From Polytrichum commune (lineage: Eukaryota; Streptophyta; Polytrichopsida; Polytrichales; Polytrichaceae): 64,000 bases of DNA. The position numbers and the translations under genes are program-made. Shown in pieces: positions 22,730-36,338 of the stretch. Location: positions 8,829,001 through 8,893,000 of the forward strand of contig OX485807.1 of assembly GCA_950295325.1 (NCBI GenBank), given 5' to 3'. The stretch's first letter is position 1, and each line of letters starts with the position of its first letter. Under the pieces are notes generated by a model. The model ran no database searches. It was not told the DNA's origin and worked only from the letters and a program-made list of their open reading frames with translations.

Positions 22730-25700
22730 TTAAGCTTCCTCTTCGGTAACTCGATTATACACATGCGCGTTCACCTTCTTGTACTTATATGGCAACGCGC
22801 ACAAAAGGAATATCAAAAAGTTTCCAAAACTCAGTCCTGCAAGAACCACGTAGAAGTAATCCAGCCTACTTCGATTGAGATTATCTGTCAGCCAACCAGG
22901 ACCGCCTCCTTGCTGCGTAACTTTATTTACAAGTGTGACGAGACCACTGCTAAGGAGGAAGCCGCAAGCAATAGTGCTCAAGTAAATTGCAGTCCCCAAG
23001 CTTCGCATTCGCTGGGGGGCTTCATTATAGAAAAACTCAAGCTGCCCAATTTGAGTGAAAATCTCCGTACTTCCACGAAGGAAGTATTGGGGGACTAACC
23101 AAAAAATACTCATGGGTATGGTCACGTCTGGTCGATCCAGAAGACCATTAGCACCTGCCACCTGGACCCTTTTCCTTTCCACAAGTGCAGCCACCACCAT
23201 TGCTGAAGTGGAAAATAGCATCCCAACTCCAATTCTTTGTAACATGGTGATACCTTGTGGGTGACCCGAGAAGCGTCGCAAAAAAGGGACCAAAAACCGG
23301 TCGTACATGGGAAGGAGGATGAGAACGTTGACAAGTTCAAAGATCGATAAGGAGGCAGGTGGGAAGGAGAAGTTGGAGGTAATCTTGTGGTCCAATGTCG
23401 CGCCTTGCTCGACTGAAAATGTTTCCATTTGCGACAGGGCAGTCCAGACTAGGATTGTGCTGGCCCAAATCGGAACTACTTTCAGCATCATTTTCACTTC
23501 CTCAACTTGTGTTACGGTGCACAGATGCCAAGGGCTCACGAGGCTGAGGTTGTTGGAGTCTTTCAATCCCACCGGCATCGCGGCTCGATCAAGAAACCTG
23601 AAATTCAAACGTGACAAAATCAGTTCCCAAGATTTAATATTGAACTCTGAACGAAAAAAAAAAAAAATCACACTGCTGGCCAAGGTAAATGAATTTGGGC
23701 CTTCAAATGTGCCTCACTTGTGTTGGTTCATGTGCCTAACCAATAGATGATGAATTGGCACATGTCAAGGCCAATTTTCTTTTACAATGGCCCACCGAAA
23801 TCATTTTGAATGTATGACTCCCACATAAGTGGGAAACGTTGTTGATCGTATCTCTTGAGTGAAAAGTCGTCAAACAAATCCGAAAAGAGTTCACAAAGGA
23901 AAAGGCAACTTACAAGAATTGATTAGTGTGGTACAGCTTCTCAGACACCCTACTGCTTTGAGTGGTACCTTCATAAAGAATCCTCTCATTCACTGTCGCC
24001 ACCTTCTTCTTGCAAACTGCTGCAACAACTACTTGGGCTATGGTGGTAAGGGGACTGCCATGTGGGACTTTAAAACGATAAAGCCTGGAACCCGCAACAA
24101 AAACCAGGACTGCAACCATCATCACCGCAGCAGGGATTCCAAAGCCCCAACCAAAACCTACGTTGTCCTGAGATTACCAAACGGACAACTGAGAAATCAC
24201 AGATACCAGGGTGCATAGAGACTCATAAATGCATAACGTTCATAATTGGTGACCCATCAGATTTGCTACCATTAGATGATGAGAATAAATGCAACCAAAA
24301 TGAGGAGTGAAATTACTACTTGATAGAGTCATCCTTGAAGTCTCTCAGAAACTCATGTTTTGTTAGAGAGTTTTGCCCCACTTTGGACAATTTAGAATGT
24401 TTAAAGGAGCATTCAAGTGGTGTCGAAACCCTCAATTTCAGTGAATTAAAGCAGAGGTGTTTGACTTTGGCCAATAGACAATTATATATGAATAAACAAT
24501 CATATAGCCTTCTTTTGGTCAAAATCGCAAACCTCCCCTTCATTTCAACAAAATTAGGGGTTCCAGCACCACTTGAACGCTCCTTAAAACATTATGATTT
24601 GTCAAAAGTGGAGCAGAACTCCCTACCAAGACATGACTTTTGAGAGACTTTAAGACTAACTCTAATATATTCAAGCCTTCAACTGCAGCTGTGATTCCAA
24701 GCCCCAATGAACATCTATGTTGTGCTCAGACTACCAAAGGGACAATTGATACTAGAGTGCATATAGATTCATAAACGCACAACAGTCATATTTGGTGCCT
24801 CATCGTGGCTACCCTTAGATAATGAGAAGAAATGCAACCAGAATGACACCAGGTGATATTGTTTTTAATATCTTCAAGACTAAAACACCTCACGTAGGTG
24901 AAGTCCACTTCTATGCAGCATCTAAAATTCTGCTATTGATGCAAGAGCAGCTAAGTACAACACCTAAATTAGCCCACTGGAGAATGAAAAGGACTAATAG
25001 TTGGCAGTTACCTGAATATACACAAACAGGGTGACTGAAAATAGTGATCCAATGGAGATGATGAAGTAGAACCAGTTGAAGAAATGGGACATGTGTTTCC
25101 GTTCATTTGGATCGCCCTCATCAAACTGGTCAGCCCCAAGAGTGGAAACGTTTGGTTTTATACCTCCATTCCCAATAGCAAAGAGATAGAGTCCCAAGTA
25201 TAGCACCACAATTTGAATCCCATGTGGCGTAGGACAAGTTCTGCTGGTGTTCGCAGGACAAGGTGGTGGCCTAAGTGATGATATTGTTGCTGAGAGTGTC
25301 AAGAACACCATGCCCTGTACATATCAACTACATTAGGTTCCTTCTTTGAGTCATCTCATGGAAACTACTGTATGGCAAGAAAGGCGTTTTTGCATGGAGC
25401 AAAACCTTAGAGGCAATTTACACTAACGCTAGAGCTTGAGGCCTGTAACCATTGAAATCTAGAATCTTTGTAACCATTGGTGGAAAATGCCAAGAGTGTC
25501 CTTCACTTTACACTAGAACTTCAAGGCCTATACGACCAAGGAAGTTTGAATGGAAGAAAAACCTACATGGATTCCTACATGGCGTGAAATGGACAATGTT
25601 ACATAATCTACTAGATTTTGCATCAAGCCCACCTCAAAGAGGTAGAACTAACACAAAATTGGGAGACGATGACACTTCAAAACCTCACAACCCTCAACGT

Positions 25701-27623
25701 ATTATAGGTTGTTGTGTAGAATGAATAGGATGGTAATGAAATAGCATTCAGTTGAGAGCCCAATCGCATATATCTTTACACTATGCTTGAAAGCCTGCGA
25801 CCACACAAAATTCAATTTCAATTATCCACAGTACAGCCTTTGGATGAGTTTCAAAGGGCCTCACAATTTTATGGTCACAGCCCCTGACCATAGTGTAAAG
25901 TGGCCTTTTGAATATATGAAAAAGCACCCTAATAGACCTAACGCTTGGAATACAAATCACATGATTTATCTACTTCTAAAACAAACATGAGAAGCACTTA
26001 CGACAACTTGAATCGTTGCAAAGATGGTGATGGCCCAGAATCGGCCTAGGTATGCATCGGCAGCAAAGCCCCCAAGGAAAGGCGTGAGGTACAAAGCGCC
26101 CACAAAGTTTGACACCATCTTGGCTGACTCGGGGTTGCTGATGTGCATTTCTTTAGTGAAATATGTGACCAAGTTGCGCTGCAGTCCCAAGGTAGCCAGT
26201 CTTTCACATAGCTCTGTGCCTGTTATAACCCATGTTCATGAGGAGATAACACTCATGTTAAATTGTTGAGTAGAGGATGATGTGCAGAATAAAATATCAA
26301 ACCAATGAAAGGGTTTAGCCCCAAGGCCTCAACATGGATCCCATGGGGACTCTGAGGTTAAACCTCCTAGGGCCAGAATAGTGCTTGGATGGATAACCCT
26401 GCTAGGACTTGATTTCTGGTGCACCCTACCACTGGAGTCCACCCAATCATAATGGGAGTATCCAAGTGAACCGTATACTTTCAACCTACAATTGGGAAAC
26501 CTAGGGGCTTATTCTTGGGGAAGATTAGGTGCAGGCCGGCTTGTCTACGCCCATCTCAGGTGTTCACCCCTCAAAGGAGGCAATATTCTGCAAGGTCTGT
26601 CCTTTTCAAAACTACATATAGAATTAGACTAACTTGAAGACAAAGCAACACCATAATTCACACCGATGGCAACATCAGTGTCATCTCTTCCTCTCTATCA
26701 GACCATTAAAAGTGTAATATGTCATTAGGATGCTTCGCATCATTTCTGAAGTTTTGTTCTTTCTTTCTCATGTCTTCACATCTCTTCATGCTGGTTTCAA
26801 AGAGAGAACCTACCAAAAATAAGTGGGGCAGCTGCCCAGCCGCCTGTCTTTTGCTTGTCGGCAATTCGCCCATGTCTGTCAACTGATCCATCCCCTACCT
26901 CCTCCCTATTCTCTTCCTCAGGCGAGTCCTGACAAATCCAGATGTCACACAATTGTTCATTGAAACATGTTCAAAAGTTGATGTGGCATGAAAATAAATT
27001 CATTTAATAAGGTACTGCGGTAAGGTAAGCTTGAGCTCAAGCTTGCAAGTTTGGTGCACCAAGGTAAAAGAATTTGAGCCCTCTAACATGTGCCTAAGAT
27101 GGCAGAGCTAAATTGTCTCAAGGTTGCTTCCCGCTTCTTTTCAATTTGTTTGCGAGAAACTCCCACTCTAGACCTTGTAAATTTTTCACGCCCCATACTA
27201 CAAGTTCAAATACGGGAATGTTTCGCAGATCAATCCAAAAAAGGAGGTGCTAAATTGTTACAAGGCTGGCTCCTGCTTCTTTTTTATTGGTTTCCAAGAC
27301 ATTTGCATGCTAGAACTTGTAGAATTTTCATGTCCAGTGACTACAAGTTGAAGTAAGGAAATGTCTCCAAAATCAATCCAAAAAAAGGAGGAACCAACAT
27401 TACACCACTTTAAGCACCAAATTCTTTTACCTTGGCCCACCAAACTTGCAAGCTTGAGCTTGAGTCACACAGAGAGCTGCCCAGTAAATTCCTTACAAAT
27501 CATCACAAGTTTAGCACTTTGTGTCATAAGCCATACCTCCAAAGAGTCATCGCCTTGAAGGGCTTTGTAAACCATTCGTCTCTTTCCTCCTACAACTGCA
27601 AAATGCAGCCATTTTCCATTCAT
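22730..27623 (-). CDS. NRT1/PTR family (NPF) proton-coupled transporter
   Basis: Six exons: 27623-27537, 26928-26814, 26219-26002, 25314-25012, 24167-23914 and 23597-22730, all phases consistent, 614 residues (598 if translation starts at the ATG at 27575). This is the usual size of plant NPF proteins, 12-helix plasma- or vacuolar-membrane symporters for nitrate, peptides, hormones or other solutes. Diagnostic motifs: ExxER as ELCER (residues 70-74), NLVTYFTKEMHI, FVGALYLTPFLGGFAADAYL, the PTR signature GNGGIKPNVSTLGADQFDE, FNWFYFIISIGSLFSVT, QFLFLDRAAMP, PIWASTILVW and the C-terminal FFYNEAPQRMRSLGTAIYLS. The intact ExxER argues for proton coupling. GIKPN is typical of several NPF subfamilies, so the substrate is not predictable. 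Exon 1 is least certain: exon 2 has no in-frame ATG after its upstream stop, and 27623 or 27575 supplies one with a good GAG|GTATGG donor. A Cassandra-like LTR sits in intron 2. Confidence 0.92.
26305..26580 (+). mobile_element. Cassandra-like TRIM LTR carrying a 5S rRNA-like domain
   Basis: The segment from about 26330 to 26430 tracks plant 5S rRNA: TGGATCCCATGGGGACTCTG, then GAGGTTAAACCTCCTAGGGC (box A region), GCTTGGATGGATAACCC (box C region), ending TGGTGCACCC. About 150 bp beyond the 5S part is also shared with a second, inverted copy at 60520-60790, so this is a dispersed element and not a stray 5S gene. Cassandra retrotransposons are known to carry 5S sequence in their LTRs. No second LTR is seen, so it is probably a solo LTR. 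It lies in intron 2 of the NPF gene, antisense to it. Confidence 0.7.
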
Positions 27624-30600
27624 AGCCAGCACATCAACTTAAATCTCCTGTCTTGCCAAAGAAATTCAGGCTAAAGAAGCATAACACCAACCAGATGGCG
27701 TTTAGAGCTTTTGATAGCCCAGTCTATCAAGAATCCCAACATTGTGCAACTGCATAAACCCATTCCCAAAAAAATACTCAAAGTAACTGAATGCAATCGC
27801 ATAGGTCCAGGATTATTTAACATTTAACCTCACGCTATCACATGGATGGCCAAGTACAACTTTAAACAATAAATGACTACCGTCAAAAACCGCATTTTTA
27901 TTGAAAATCTCACCTACTGTATTTCCATCCACATCTGATCAACGCAAAGCAAAGCAAAAGTCAACAAATCTGTAGACTTGAAAGCAGGAAGAAAAGCCAG
28001 TCACAATTCAAGAATTATTTAATTTAAGCAGCAACTAGATTCTCGTCTGTGTAGTCAAAGTATTCCAGGCTAAAAACAAAAGACCAACCACATGACTTTT
28101 GGAGCTCATTGTAAGTATGTCAAGAACCCCAATATGGTGTAACTCATAGACAAATTTCTGACTGGATGCAATCACACAAATCCTGAAGTGGGGTTTACAC
28201 ACAACTACTCCAGTGGCCATGGTTGTGGTTAGGGCCCACTTTCCATCACCATTTCAACTCTTTTCATTTCAACAAAACTACTATTTGTAGTTGAAGAGTA
28301 GATTTGACCTCAATGATCATCCCTCCTATTGGTGCTATCCGTGGAATGGAGACAAACAATGTATGAATTCTAGTGAAAAGTTTGTGTACGAATAATTGCC
28401 TCCTACAAATCCTCTCCCATCCATGCTTTGGCCTCGAAGTTCTCTCCAGGTGCCACATATAGTAACAATAAACAAAATAGAATCAAAGAAAGTTGACTAC
28501 AACCATCATCGCAACCCTTCCCAACTACACCTTGTCTCATTGTTGGAAAAATAAGAGTAGTTGTGGTTGTGGTTGTCCTCAATGCACCTTATTCCTCCTT
28601 ATCCTTCACAAATAAATAGACCCAACGAAAGCAAACTACAACCATCACCCACCAGAACAATTTTTATCTGTAAATGCCCCCCCTTCTGGCTATATCACAT
28701 GGACGATAAGCATAGTGGGTCACTATCCAAGAACTTTCTAATTCGACCATCAGCTTGCAACAAGACCAAACTTCCGAGACAGAGAGATGACGACAACCGT
28801 AGGTTGACCTGAATTTAAATGAGAGACTCTTTCAACCTTCATCCAATCAAAGCCGCAAACTCAAATGTAGGCCCGAGGCGGGGACCAAACTTCCATACTA
28901 AACAAGCGACAAAACCCGTAACCTACAAATAAATTTGCTTAAAATTAACTCCAACACAAGGCTTATGGTTCAAGATTATTAGGGCCGGTCATTACAAAGA
29001 GTTCAACACAGTGGCCGGCAAGATTCCTTCAAATTCCCTCACAAGAGCCTTTGCGGTGACAATTAGTACCTCACCAACATGAGGATGTTTTGTTGACATA
29101 CTGAGAACCCTCCAAGCTGGATTCAATTCCCACGTTTCCTAACCAAACTTCAAACAAACTTGCCTGAATTAAAGTATGTCAATCCCTGTAACTTCGACCA
29201 TCGCCTCGACTTGGTACAAGTAATTTCACAACCTGGCTACTAGAATCCGATTCAACCGCACTTACCGAGTTTTTGCACCATGCTCTGAAATTGGCTCCAC
29301 GAGAAGGCTTGAATCCAAATCTCTGAGCCGAAACTAGGGTGCAGAAGAGCATGTAGAAAATATTGACGTGTTGCGGAGGCTGTGAAGAATATTTTGAAAA
29401 GTTCCTAACAACTTCTAAGTTAGGTACTGTAGGTTAGTGTGTGTGCAACTTCCGTTACCGAATTCCTACGCTCAAGTTATCTAGCAACTCAGTCCCGGGT
29501 GTTCAAGTGGCTTTAGTAACAAGATTTACTTCAGCTAGCCACTTTTAGGGTGGGTTTTCATGTTGGTCTGGCACATACGTAGGCGAATGAAAGGGTATCA
29601 ACAATCAACATCAATGATGGTATGGAAGAACCTACCTACCCGTGGGTATCAAACTTGCACTACCAATCATCTATTTCATATTTGATGGGAATCTCAAGGT
29701 GAAAGAATCCTTGGATACTCGAGTTATTATTTGGGTCATCATTATTTTTAACCATATTGATACTGAGGTGATTTTGTCTAGGTATGAAGGTTCTTGCATG
29801 GTATATCTACCCAAATAGTATCGAAAATTACATATAGTTGAATACCCCGTACCCTACAGATGTCAAAAAATGTGAGTCCTCATTATACATGCTTGAAGTG
29901 CATCAAATATTGATAATATTATTATTATTATTATTATTACCAGTCCAACATTGGTTTATACTAAGGTCCAAGACCAAAGAACCTCCAAAATCAAGCAATT
30001 GTATTGGACAAGAGCAAAAAATTATAGCTGATGACTTTATCCTAGGTTCCAAATCCAAGGTGTGAACAAATGAAGTGGCGCTATGTAAGAGGCATCATTT
30101 TCTTGTTAAATCTCGACTGTCCCCACCCAAGAAAATATTCCTCCAAGTTTGAGAAACCAATCTTGATCTTGAAAATAACATTTATGAAGGGGTGTTTCAA
30201 CCCCAAGTTTTTTGGACCCGATCCCTAATGTAAAGCCACCCTTGGTGCGGCAATTAACCCACACTAAGGTTGGTAAAGTAAATGGGCCTAATTACTTAGC
30301 TTAAAGATACACCTATATTTGAGTGGTGTGCTAGATCTAAGATAAGACACCAAAAAGAGATGTGTTTTGAAGAGATTTTGTTGTGCTCAAAAATTGTCAG
30401 CCGTTGTAGGTTCAACAAGCAACTTGATTGTGGGGACCTATATGTTCATTTAATAAGGTATAGTATCTTATTTGAGGTGTGTGGACCTTATGTGGTCACT
30501 TAGCTTGATTGGGCATGGCTTGTATTTGAGTATATGGCACAACTTGTAGTAAAGAAAATACATCAATAAGACACATGTTACATGAGATTGGACTATGTGC

Positions 30601-32127
30601 TTAGAGGCTACTTAGAATATAGACAACATTCTAGGTTCCATATAGTTGACACAACTAGGAGGACTTCAAGAGAAAGAGAAATCCTCACTTTGACCTCCTA
30701 TATTTTATGCATTTAGTGAAACATTAATTTTGAACTTCCAATGAGAAACGTAATGACAAGTTTGCAATTGCTAACCAAATGAGATAGTTCCCAAGCCAAT
30801 CCAACAACCAATATCCAAAAACATTCTAAATTTCAACACAAAGTGCACATGATTCCATTCTTATTTCCTTTTACTTTTTTGATGCATCCTAAGAGTTTTT
30901 GATTTCCCTAGAAATCCTAATGGATTGTGGGGAGTACAACACATTGGGTTCTCAATTTTTTTTAAAGGTTGTCCATAGTGTGAATCGTTTTGATACATAT
31001 GGTAGCTTACTTGCTAATGTATCTTCAAATTTTAAAGATATAATAGACTCGAATATTAATAATGCAAACACATTTATTTTGGATGCTCTCATGATTTTAG
31101 ATACTTAGGGTAATCCAATTTATATGCCAATTACAACTTTGAATTAGCCTTTCAAAGTGGAGCCGGAAGCCATGTACTCGAAACATGTGAATCATATTTC
31201 ACTTCTTACGCAATTTAAAATTCAAAAGTTCTCATGATCCATTGTGATTACATAGGGGCATCCATCTGTTAGGGTTAGGTGAAATATATAAGCCTAATAC
31301 ACCTAAGTTATGAAGTTTGTATAAATCGGTTTGTAGTGGCTTAGCCTGTCTAAGGTTGGGCATTACCTAAGCACAAACCTTGGGTGGCGAACAACAAACC
31401 TCTCCGAGGTTTTTTTATAAATAAATAAATAAATAAATAAAAACTCCGGTCCCAACTAGGGTAGGTTTACAAACTTTTAAACTGCTCTTTAAGCATGTAG
31501 GTTGCCATTTTTGCTTGAAGACCCTCTCTCACAAATGTGGTTGCTAATTACACATGTAGACATATGTGTGACTTATAGAGAGCTTCACTTCTCAGTCTAA
31601 TCCTTGATCTAACCATATGCATTTCACTACATTGTAAGGTAATTATACCCAAATCCAACACACGACCTAGAATCAACACGTAGAAGTCTTCAACAATAGG
31701 TACATGTCGATCACAAAGATGTACGTATTCACAAAAATTGATATAGGTGTTGGTTTAGGTTGCATACAAATAATTTATCAAGAATGAAATTTTTATGATC
31801 CACATAGGATATTGTATATGATATATCAATTGTTCCATTACGAGTGTACAAGATTGGATCAAAGACTCGCCATGTTATTAAAACCTCAGACATGATATTT
31901 ATTTTGATGAAAATACCAAGTTCACCGTTTTCTTGGACTTTCAAGCAACACAACAAATGTGTTGTTGTTGTCTACATACATGATCAAGGTTAGGGGTGTG
32001 GTTTCCATGTTTGTTGTTTCCCCACTAGATTCCACATAATAGTGGGGTTGGATGTGTTCTCATGAAAATAACAAAAGTAACCAAATAACCACATTATGAT
32101 TACCTTTAAAAATGAAGGTTATGAAAC
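27624..32127. other. Intergenic, no gene seen; two microsatellites
   Basis: No coding region is recognised. An (ATT)n run lies at about 29917-29939 and an (AAAT)n run at about 31417-31443. A dispersed repeat at about 29660-29830 is listed separately. Confidence 0.5.
29660..29830. repeat. Dispersed repeat, copy 1
   Basis: The stretch with GTGAAAGAATC, ACCATATTGAT and CTAGGTATGAAGGTTCTTGC is similar, in the same orientation, to 61795-61955 in an intron of the methyltransferase gene. Neither copy has coding potential, and the element type is unknown. Confidence 0.55.
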
Positions 32128-34254
32128 CACTTGAGATAAAAATAAATAAATAGTGTCAATTTAATTTGTTTAGGGTAAAATTTGTAAATTTCGTTAGATC
32201 TACCATAGCATTGGAAATATGTCCCCTACATGATTATATGTAAAATAAGATGGTGGATAATTCCTTCATTTTAGTAATCGATAGGAAAGAAAAGAAAAGA
32301 AAGGGTCATAGATATAGGATCTCCTTGAAAGTGTGTGGTAGGATTAGTAGAATAATCATGGGTTTGACTACTTGTATGAAGAAGTGTGTAGTTTTTGTCC
32401 AAATTCGAATTGAGTACATTAGCATGGAGGGAAATGTCGTGGGATTTTTTTGGGGGAAGGAATGTGTTGGCGATCCTCAACGGCCATTGGGTTTTGCAAC
32501 GGCTAAAACATGTGGGACCTCGCTGGATGCTTGCCTGTGACCAAGGACACTTTTATTATGCCAGCTGATGTGTGCAACATAGCCAATAAGCTTGCCAAAG
32601 AGCTTTGGGAGAAGCATCCACCGGATGCCATGAGTGTAAGGATGTGGACAGACAAAAATCCAAAATGTTTCTATCATTACCAAGAATATGGTAATTTGGA
32701 GTTGAATGATCCACCCCTGCTTGAAGATGACCCCTTTTGCCTAGCCATTCAAACGGAGTGGCAACTTCAAATGATGGTGCAACATGGGCATAAGCGGGCA
32801 TTATTTATGGATGCTACATTTTCAACAAATGAGCCCAAGGTAAGTATGTCACCTATATGAATCAATCAAACATTATAATATGAAGCATTATGCGTCCTAT
32901 CTCGAATGTCTTGTCCTAACTAACATGTATGGTGTCTTATGTTGCAGTACCCTTTATACACTGTCATGGTTTTCAATGAATGGGAATAAGGTATTCCTGT
33001 GGCATTCACAATTCAAGGGAAGTCGCGTGGGGTGGATATCGTACCATGGTTGAGAAAACTCAATGCTAGATGTCAAGCTGTCATGCCGGATTGGAGACCT
33101 AATGCATTTGTTGTGGATAACGATCAGGCTGAATTGAACGCCATAAGGTGCGTGCATCCTGTCTAGACCTCTCTTGATATCACATGACATGTTTATGAAC
33201 TTTGGTTGGACATGTTTATTTTTGCTATGCTAGGGAAGTTTGGCCATTATCGCCGCATGTTGAAGGACAAGACAACGACAATGTCAAAAAAATTCTTTGC
33301 TTATGGCATACCCGGAAAACGTGGCTTGAAAATGCTACCTAAAAAATAAAGGCAAATTATCTTAGGGCAGAGATACTTTCTGCGTGTGCAAATTTCATGC
33401 ACGGGAATGGAGTTCTTCAAGGTGATGCCGCAGCAAGGGTTGCTAAGGACAAGTTCGAATACTTGAAGGCCATGTACCCCCAGGCTAAAAAAATTCTCAA
33501 TTATTTCGAGAAAACATGGATGCACAAGATTGAGATGTGGGTGAGAGGTAATCGTAACATGCCTCATGCTAACCAGGACACCAATGGTGTTGTTGAGAGT
33601 TACCATACCAATTTGAAAGCCATTTTGAAGTCATCTTGGCAAAAGTTTGATGGACGGCGTGTTGATTGGTTGATTTATCACCTTCTGAAAGATGTCCTCA
33701 TTCACTACTAGTATGCGGTACACTGTAAGTTATATGCGTTTATCAAGAATGGTAAGGGCGAGGGTATAGTGGCCAGTGCGGTCATAAGGGCATTATATAT
33801 TCATGATGAACACGTTAGCATTTCGGAGGAGGCGAACGTGGCCTATGTTGCATTTCAAACAAAATTCCCGACAATTTGGGTTGTGACTAATCCAAATTCA
33901 CATTGGACTCATTGCAATTGCCCACTAGGCATGCGAGGCAATATGTGTAAGCATGCCGTCAAGGCGTTCAGAATGATTAACAAGGATGTTTCAGGATCTG
34001 ATATCATTAGGTATGCAGGCACATTGCGTGGCACTATTGCCGGGGGGTATGATATTGGAGGACTAGATGTGTTTAAGGAATCTCATACATTATAACCAGA
34101 AAGACCAAAAGAAAACATTAACCGTGCCACTAAGACAGATGACGCGGACACAACTCTAGCGAAGATTAAGTCTGTCCTGGACGAAATAAAAGACGTGGCA
34201 AAGATGAGCCAAGAGTTGAGGACTCACTTTCTTGCTAATTTACACGAAGCCTAA
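32128..34254 (+). pseudogene. Mutator-like (MULE) transposase with SWIM zinc finger, inactivated
   Basis: Coding segments join across two good introns: exon end 32839 (CCCAAG|GTAAGT) to 32948, and 33147 (AG|GTGCGT) to 33234. The product shows the MULE catalytic triad context, FMDATFSTNEPK (Asp), FVVDNDQAELNAI (Asp) and GVVESYHTNLKAIL (Glu). It also has the conserved CLWHTRKTW and the SWIM finger CNCPLGMRGNMCKH, which binds DNA. The C-terminus ends at TAA 34252-34254 if the in-frame TAA at 34093 is ignored. In-frame stops at 32987-32989, 33340-33342, 33709-33711 and 34093-34095 kill it. Sequence 32128-32530 is repeated at 41772-42155 without the transposase. Terminal inverted repeats were not found. 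Confidence 0.85.
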
Positions 34255-34965
34255 ATAAAAGTATTTGCAGTACATGTTAAATCAAATTATGGTTTGATAC
34301 ATCCCCTATCTCAACCTTCATTCGAAATTGGTTCTGGTCCTAGAAATCTGCGGAGATTCAAAAGTTGTACAGAGACATGTTGGAAAAAGACTAATATCCG
34401 GACCAAGAAGCCAAGATCGTAGAAACATTGTATTCATTGTTGTTAGGCCGATGGATATAGAAAAAAAACAAGTTAAAATATGCCATGACATAATAGAACA
34501 TAACATGACATGTTAAAGCAGGCTACGACAATATATGATAGAATAGGGCATGATATCACTGGATTCCAGAGCATGCCATGATAATACAAGATTTACTCCA
34601 TATGATTGCACAAAACTATATGCATATTATTCTATGTCTTGTGCACAAAACCATATGCATGTCATAAACCTCATAATTTGTTATAAACGTAGTTCAAACA
34701 TATGTAAAAACTATCATTAGCATGATGGAAATGCGTCCACCATTCTCACATCAAAATGATCCTCTTGTTCTAAATCCTCCTTGCAATGTGAATCGTCCTC
34801 CACGGCATATCCTGCACCGACTTGCACAACTTCACCAGCTGACCCTGCAAACTGAACATCTATGCACTTTATGCTTGGCGGATCAAACATGCATTGAACA
34901 TGGGATGCCCTAAGGTTATCAAGGTCGTCAAAATCTCTGGCTTGTGTCCAAGACCTAAGCCTTCC

Positions 34966-36190
34966 CTAGCAAACACTCACACTCGCTGTATGCATTGTTA
35001 GGGTTGCTTCAAACATGCTCACACCTAATGCTGGCCATACCCCAATAGCCTCGATTGATTCAAAAGAATATTCAAGATAAATATTTTTCCTGAGAAACAA
35101 AACACAACGAAATGAAATGCAATTCTGGTCAATGTTCACTCTAGGTCTGGCCACCCACATGAGACGCAAGTCATCCATCTTTCTGATTACAATCATATCA
35201 AGACAACCTCGAACAATATTGTCCCTCCGCCATGCATTGAAGAAGTGTATCATAGTTACAATATCAACGTACTTAGCACCTGAGTCAACCACTTCTCTGA
35301 AGTTCTTAAACTCGTCATTTGATATATTCAAGGTGGGAAAGTAAATATTTACCACACGAATGAATTTTTCCATTACAAATGCTATTTTTTTGTCATGGCC
35401 AACAAAACATCCGAAGTAAACCCTTGCGCATGATATACCAGGTCATGCATCTACCATATTCACTTCTCATAAAGAACTTAAAAGCTCTGATAAGAACATG
35501 AGATTCAATACGGATTCTAATGTTTTTACCATTTTTTGCCATTCAGGCAAGTAGAACCTGAAACTCTCCTTTGTGTGTTGAAAATGTCGTGTCACACAAT
35601 GAGGATCCGGACTTGTGTTGAAAGCTGAAAACAGAATAGACCACTTTCACTGATCATCCTCCGCCGTCATCCGTATTTCTTTGTCAAACCTCAGCATCTC
35701 TGCCTTCACATATTCATTTTTCTTCAGTTCTATGTCCTTCAATACATTTTTGTACTCTTCCATGCGTTTGGTATAAAACTAGAAATCGTCATGATATATC
35801 CAGAATGTCTCGATCTTCTTATCCATTAGCTCGCTCGATTTCTTCATGAAGATGTGTCTACACCTCTCCACGATGTCCATTACACATGCCCCCAGCTCCC
35901 TCTGTATGCAAAATAACATATAAGTCAGGCCAGTATAACAACAAGTGTATACAAATATAAATAATTAACCAAACAAACTCATCGTAAGCTCAGGCATATA
36001 TTGGAGAGTACCCCATGCTCCAAAAACATTCATGGCCAGCTTCTCGGCCTCGTATAAGATCTTGATCTCCTTTACTGGAGCCAACAAATCTGTCATTAAA
36101 TCCAGGGAGATTATATCCCCAGACTAAACAACTAATGTGTTGAGGCCAAGAGGTATGCTAAGTTTTACTGGCTCCAATAATATATCAACG
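34966..36190 (-). pseudogene. Decayed unknown reading frame opposite the MULE
   Basis: The minus strand reads as protein-like sequence with occasional stops, from about 36180 down to 34966. Pieces include DLLAPVKEIKILYEAEKLAM, MDIVERCRHIFMKKSSELMD, the charged helix MEEYKNVLKDIELKKNEYVK, PEWQKMVKTLESVLN, and an open 135-codon frame (35373-34966) starting MEKFIRVVNIYFPTLNIS. An acceptor-like CATACAG lies at about 35912. I do not recognise the family. It converges on the dead MULE transposase about 0.7 kb away and could be a second transposon gene, a captured host fragment or an unrelated relic. Confidence 0.4.
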
Positions 36191-36338
36191 TCTTGAAATC
36201 TTGCCACAAACCACTTCAAGGCCGTCTGTGGGGAAACTCACACATATGATTCTAAGGAGGGGAAAGCGTGAAAGCACCTACTCATCCCAACAAATACAAC
36301 AATATTGTATCATGGGTTCAAATTCCATTTCTTTTGTA

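Noticed and set aside
26305-26580. A genuine 5S rRNA gene
   Set aside because: It is too diverged in box A and box C, the 5' end of 5S is missing, and similarity to the second copy continues well beyond 5S.
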